Shown: positions 60,882 through 64,000 of the stretch, in pieces
How the letters are laid out: every line of letters begins with the position of its first letter
Position numbering within the stretch: the first letter of the stretch is position 1
NCBI RefSeq assembly: GCF_013408535.1
Contig: NZ_JACBZA010000001.1
Coordinates: 4,672,850-4,736,849 of the forward strand
Direction: 5' to 3'
DNA length: 64,000 nt
From: Actinopolymorpha cephalotaxi
Lineage (GTDB): Bacteria > Actinomycetota > Actinomycetes > Propionibacteriales > Actinopolymorphaceae
Notes under the pieces: generated by a model
The model's database searches: none
What the model was told of the DNA's origin: nothing
The model's input: the letters and a program-made list of their open reading frames with translations, nothing else
Translations under genes and position numbers: made by a program

Positions 60882-63185
60882 TTACTCGAAGCGATCGAAA
60901 AGATCTTCTTGGCTGACGCCGAGCTCTAGCCGGATCCTGTCGATCACATCTGCCCAAAGCGGTTCGCCGACCGAGTGGCGTATATGCGCAGCGATGGTAA
61001 CCGCGACAGCTTGACTGACTGTATCAGCAATATCGGAGCCTACGCCGTCCTTCGACGAGTGGTCCGTGCGGACACGGGACGGTCCCGTGTCCACTTCCGG
61101 GCGCCGCCTGGTTGGCGTCGGGCTTTCCTCCGGCGGTTCTTCGACTGTACGTATTACAGGTACGTCAGCAACCGGCGTCGCGCCGCCAGCTGAGTCCACA
61201 GGGAGCGCCAATGCGGTGCGACTGAATACGACCGACAGATAGCGGGTTGTTCTGGTCAGCGCCACATAGAGCATACGATGACCACGTTCGTACTCCGCGA
61301 CAATTGACTCCGGTTCGACCACTACTACGGCGTCGAACTCCAAGCCTTTCGCTTCGACCGGACGAGCGAGATTGATGGAAGCGCCGAGTTTCCCACTGCC
61401 GACGTCGCTGTACGCCACTCCGGCTCGCCTCAGCGAGTCCTCAACATCCTCTCGGACATCGTCAGGACATACGATTCCCACAAAGAGTCCTCGTCCGGCG
61501 TATTCCCGAGCTGTGACAACTGCTTGTCCGGCAACGTCCTCAGGCTCGACCTGGGTGAGCTCGGGGTCAGCAGGCCCTCGTCGTACGACGCGAGGAGGGA
61601 CAATCTCTGGCGCAGCTATCGGCAGGAGTCGTGCAGCAAGGGCGTAGACCTGCTCGGGTACTCGGTATCCCAGCGTGAGTTCTTCGACCTTGGACGGATG
61701 GCGGCGGACGAGCGTCTCCTCGATGTCCGCCCACGAATCGCGAGCCCAAGGTCCAGTCGATTGCGCTAGGTCTCCGACAACTGTGAGCGATCCCGTTCTC
61801 GACCGCAATCGAACCGACTGCAACTGCATGGGAGAGAGATCCTGCGCTTCGTCTATGACGATATGATGAAAGGTCGGGAAACGGCCGCTGATCATGTAGT
61901 CGGCTTGATCGAGCAACGCAACGTCGGCATCACTCCAACGCTCCTCAGAAATTCGTTCCGCCGGAGTACGCAGGAGTCGGCCTATGTCGCCGGCGGTGAA
62001 GTCGTCGCCGGCAGCAGCGACAAGGCGCTCTCGAGATCCGAGAAGGTCCCGCAGGAAGCTCTGCGGCGTGAGGGATGGCCACACCCGCTCGACAGCAGCA
62101 TCCAAGCTGCCGGCACTCAGAGCGACCGTACTAAGCCTTCCTCGTTGAACCCGCTCCGAGAGCCAAGCACGAAACTGTCCCCGGCCATCGTTGTAGGTGG
62201 TCGCCGCGAGGAATCGCGGCAGGACGCTCTGGATGGCGTTCCGTCCGAGTCGCGGTGCACCCACTCCCCGCCCGATGTCCAACACGTCGGATCGCTCGGG
62301 GAATCTGACTCGCTGCTGTAGCGCACGTGTAAGCAGTCGACCCATCCGGGCCTCGCCCTTCAGGCGGGTGACCTCTGGGTCCTCACTCCGTCCGGTACTC
62401 GCCTGGGGACCGAGAGAACTCAAGTCACGATGTTCGACGTCGGCGTCGCCCAGTCCCGGCAGGACCGAGCGGATATAGCGGGTGAAGGTTGGGTTGGGAC
62501 CCACCACAAGTACATCAGATGGAGCGACCTTCCCCTGATGGTTGTAAAGAAGCCATGACACGCGGTGCAAGGCGATGGCCGTCTTACCGGTTCCCGGCCC
62601 ACCTTGGATGATGAGCAACTGTTCCAAGGGCGATCGGATCAACTCGTACTGGGCAGCGTGAATGGTCTGTACGATGTCGCGCATCTCTCCCGTGCGATGC
62701 GCATCGAGATCCCTCAGTACCGTGTCGTCGATACCCCATCGCTCTGACCCCGAAAGCTCCTCCACGCGCTGCGCGAGGTCAGCGAACAGCATGTCTTCAT
62801 AGTTCAACACCTTATTGGCGTGGGTGTTGAAGCTTCTCTTCAACCGGACGTCACAGGGATCATCATGGGTCGCTTTGTAATAGGGCATGGCGGCCGGCGA
62901 CTGCCAGTTGATGACCAGGCAGTCACGGTCTTCTGTATTAATTAGGTGCCTACCGATGTAGTAGGTGTCACCAGCCGAATCATCAAACCGGCCAAATGCC
63001 ACCGAGTCCCCTGGCGCCCCTAGTGCCTCGATGGCACGCTCGGCCGCCCGTTTGATAAGGGCAGTGCCGGAGATTGGTCCAGCTGCGGCCATCGGCGCAG
63101 ATCGAAGGACTTCGCGCTTGCGTTCTCGTTCGCCCCATGCCCGATCGAAGTATGTCTGCTCAAGTCGGAGCTCGGAGGAATCCAT
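60882..63185 (-). CDS. HelD-like UvrD/Rep-superfamily helicase
   Basis: 767 residues. The N-terminal coiled coil (SSELRLEQTYFDRAWGERERKREVL) and GDTYYIGRHLI...DCLVINWQSPAAMPYY region are typical of actinobacterial HelD. Walker A is IIQGGPGTGKTAIALHRVSWLLY, Walker B FHHIVIDEAQDLSPMQLQ, then GDLAQSTGPW, LTLGYRVPEQVY and the late motifs KGLEFDAVVVVEPESI and LYVALTRTTRYLSVV. HelD removes stalled RNA polymerase using ATP. A 120-residue disordered, then helical tail is unusual. The ATG at 63185 follows the upstream gene's stop by 10 bp. Confidence 0.88.
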   Translation of the reverse strand: MDSSELRLEQTYFDRAWGERERKREVLRSAPMAAAGPISGTALIKRAAERAIEALGAPGDSVAFGRFDDSAGDTYYIGRHLINTEDRDCLVINWQSPAAMPYYKATHDDPCDVRLKRSFNTHANKVLNYEDMLFADLAQRVEELSGSERWGIDDTVLRDLDAHRTGEMRDIVQTIHAAQYELIRSPLEQLLIIQGGPGTGKTAIALHRVSWLLYNHQGKVAPSDVLVVGPNPTFTRYIRSVLPGLGDADVEHRDLSSLGPQASTGRSEDPEVTRLKGEARMGRLLTRALQQRVRFPERSDVLDIGRGVGAPRLGRNAIQSVLPRFLAATTYNDGRGQFRAWLSERVQRGRLSTVALSAGSLDAAVERVWPSLTPQSFLRDLLGSRERLVAAAGDDFTAGDIGRLLRTPAERISEERWSDADVALLDQADYMISGRFPTFHHIVIDEAQDLSPMQLQSVRLRSRTGSLTVVGDLAQSTGPWARDSWADIEETLVRRHPSKVEELTLGYRVPEQVYALAARLLPIAAPEIVPPRVVRRGPADPELTQVEPEDVAGQAVVTAREYAGRGLFVGIVCPDDVREDVEDSLRRAGVAYSDVGSGKLGASINLARPVEAKGLEFDAVVVVEPESIVAEYERGHRMLYVALTRTTRYLSVVFSRTALALPVDSAGGATPVADVPVIRTVEEPPEESPTPTRRRPEVDTGPSRVRTDHSSKDGVGSDIADTVSQAVAVTIAAHIRHSVGEPLWADVIDRIRLELGVSQEDLFDRFE

Positions 63186-63195
63186 GATTGCATCC

Positions 63196-64000
63196 CTAAT
63201 GGTTAATGACTTCTCGGAGCAAGCCGTCAAGCGTGTTCCGAATACCGAGCGGGTCCCGAAGTCGCTCACCCAAGGTGTCCCGTCCCAGGTGACTTGGGAC
63301 GGCGGAGGAAAACTTGAGCCCGGCGAGGGCTGCGTCGTCTACGTGGGGGCGGGCTTCGAGTAGGGCTTCGTGTCGCTCGCTCAAAGCTGAGCGTAGGTCG
63401 GCGGCGCGCACGTGTGATTTCAGCCGGAGCCTCAGATCACCAACCGCTGCAGTGTCGTCCACCAGGTCGCCTAGGCCTTGAGCGAGTGCCGAGTTGGCGG
63501 CGAAGCCGACGAAGGTCCACCACTGCACCGTCCCCGACGCATCGTTGACCACGTAAGTACGGTCGCCGGCGCTCACGAAGGCGTGGTCTTCGCGCAGCTC
63601 GCTCAGCGCGTCCTGTGCTCGACGGGAAAGCCGGACCCCGTCAGGCGATGGGCCCGCCACGACATCGTGGTGTGCCCGGGCCAGCTCGTGGGACATGGTC
63701 CGCCCTCCTCCGTTCCACCGGGAGCGGCCACGCAGATCGGTCGCTTCTACGAAGACCTGCCGCCTTCTCCAGTCGACGTGCTTCACAATCCACGAACGTC
63801 CGCCGAGCAGCACCAACCGTGGACCACCCTCAGATCGCGCCACCAGGGATAGCGCGGACAGAGACCCAAGCACCTGCCGACCGAAGAGCACCTGGAGCAG
63901 TGGTTCGCTGGTGAAGGCGGAGGTCAACTCCAGGAAGTGCCGCCGCCCATACTCCTGCTCCGTCCGCGGACCGATCGACAACAAGCCACCGTCATCGACC
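63196..64000 (-). CDS. Lhr-like DEAD/DEAH helicase, C-terminal part (partial)
   Basis: The frame is open to the window edge, so only the last about 268 residues are seen. LVLLGGRSWIVKHVDWRRRQVFVEATDLRGRSRW is the hallmark beta-region of Lhr-type helicases, after the ATPase and winged-helix domains. The tail (ALSELREDHAFVSAGD ... WWTFVGFAANSALAQGLGDL) also matches Lhr-like proteins. It lies upstream of the HelD-like gene and is probably co-transcribed with it. ATPase motifs should be beyond the window. Confidence 0.75.
   Translation of the reverse strand, partial: VDDGGLLSIGPRTEQEYGRRHFLELTSAFTSEPLLQVLFGRQVLGSLSALSLVARSEGGPRLVLLGGRSWIVKHVDWRRRQVFVEATDLRGRSRWNGGGRTMSHELARAHHDVVAGPSPDGVRLSRRAQDALSELREDHAFVSAGDRTYVVNDASGTVQWWTFVGFAANSALAQGLGDLVDDTAAVGDLRLRLKSHVRAADLRSALSERHEALLEARPHVDDAALAGLKFSSAVPSHLGRDTLGERLRDPLGIRNTLDGLLREVINH

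Overview
The window is GC-rich with strong third-position G/C bias and densely packed, often ATGA/GTGA-overlapping genes. It carries an Lsr2-type DNA-binding domain, GPP34, HxlR, GntR/HutC and TetR regulators and a CoxS-like fragment. This points to a high-GC actinomycete, plausibly a soil Propionibacteriales relative (Actinopolymorpha/Kribbella-like); that placement is an inference from style. No rRNA, tRNA or CRISPR array was found.

Layout. 0-8.5 kb: helix-hairpin-helix membrane protein, HxlR regulator divergent from a RibD-like reductase, a broken epimerase, a PPOX/F420-type protein, a GPP34 protein, a DrrAB-like ABC exporter, and an MFS exporter divergent from its TetR regulator. 8.5-15.5 kb: nucleoside hydrolase divergent from a six-gene sugar operon (lipoprotein, two permeases, two Gfo/Idh/MocA oxidoreductases, HutC-type GntR regulator) with TGGT-N4-ACCA operator-like sites upstream. 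15.6-23 kb: an 1834-residue helicase-nuclease ending in an Lsr2 domain, and a GH3 glycosidase. 23-32.5 kb: small membrane protein, two-domain hypothetical, PhyH-type oxygenase, membrane sulfatase and CDP-alcohol transferase divergent from a methyltransferase and a flippase-like protein, a secreted zinc protease, a Lys/Ala repeat protein and an amidase.

33-44 kb is an accessory island: D-amino-acid-oxidase remnant, VapBC, decayed APH-type kinase, then the most interesting locus. This is a minus-strand RiPP operon of a radical SAM/SPASM-like enzyme, three precursor peptides, a ThiF/E1-like partner, YcaO cyclodehydratase and SagB dehydrogenase. Two precursors share a C-x-I-I-G-N-C-S core module, once or twice per peptide. 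Next to it lie a decaying C5-methyltransferase/nuclease/SNF2 module, a chopped CoxS fragment and the ruins of a second E1 + YcaO pair.

44-51.8 kb is nitrogen scavenging: NCS1 permease and aliphatic amidase (plus strand) facing a ureABCFGD operon (minus strand). The amidase and urease both release ammonia; no UreE is present, but UreG has a His-rich tail. 51.8-53.7 kb holds small paralogous immunity-like proteins, a second decayed D-amino-acid-oxidase tail, a SARP remnant and two tiny membrane proteins.

53.7-64 kb (minus strand) looks like a stress or defence island. A tight operon encodes a coiled-coil membrane protein, a MotB-like one-TM protein, a VWA protein, a PP2C phosphatase and two divergent kinase-like proteins (a TerY-P-type triad with membrane partners). 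Upstream are a membrane-anchored DnaQ-like exonuclease with a zinc knuckle, a HelD-like helicase and the C-terminus of an Lhr-like helicase that runs off the window.
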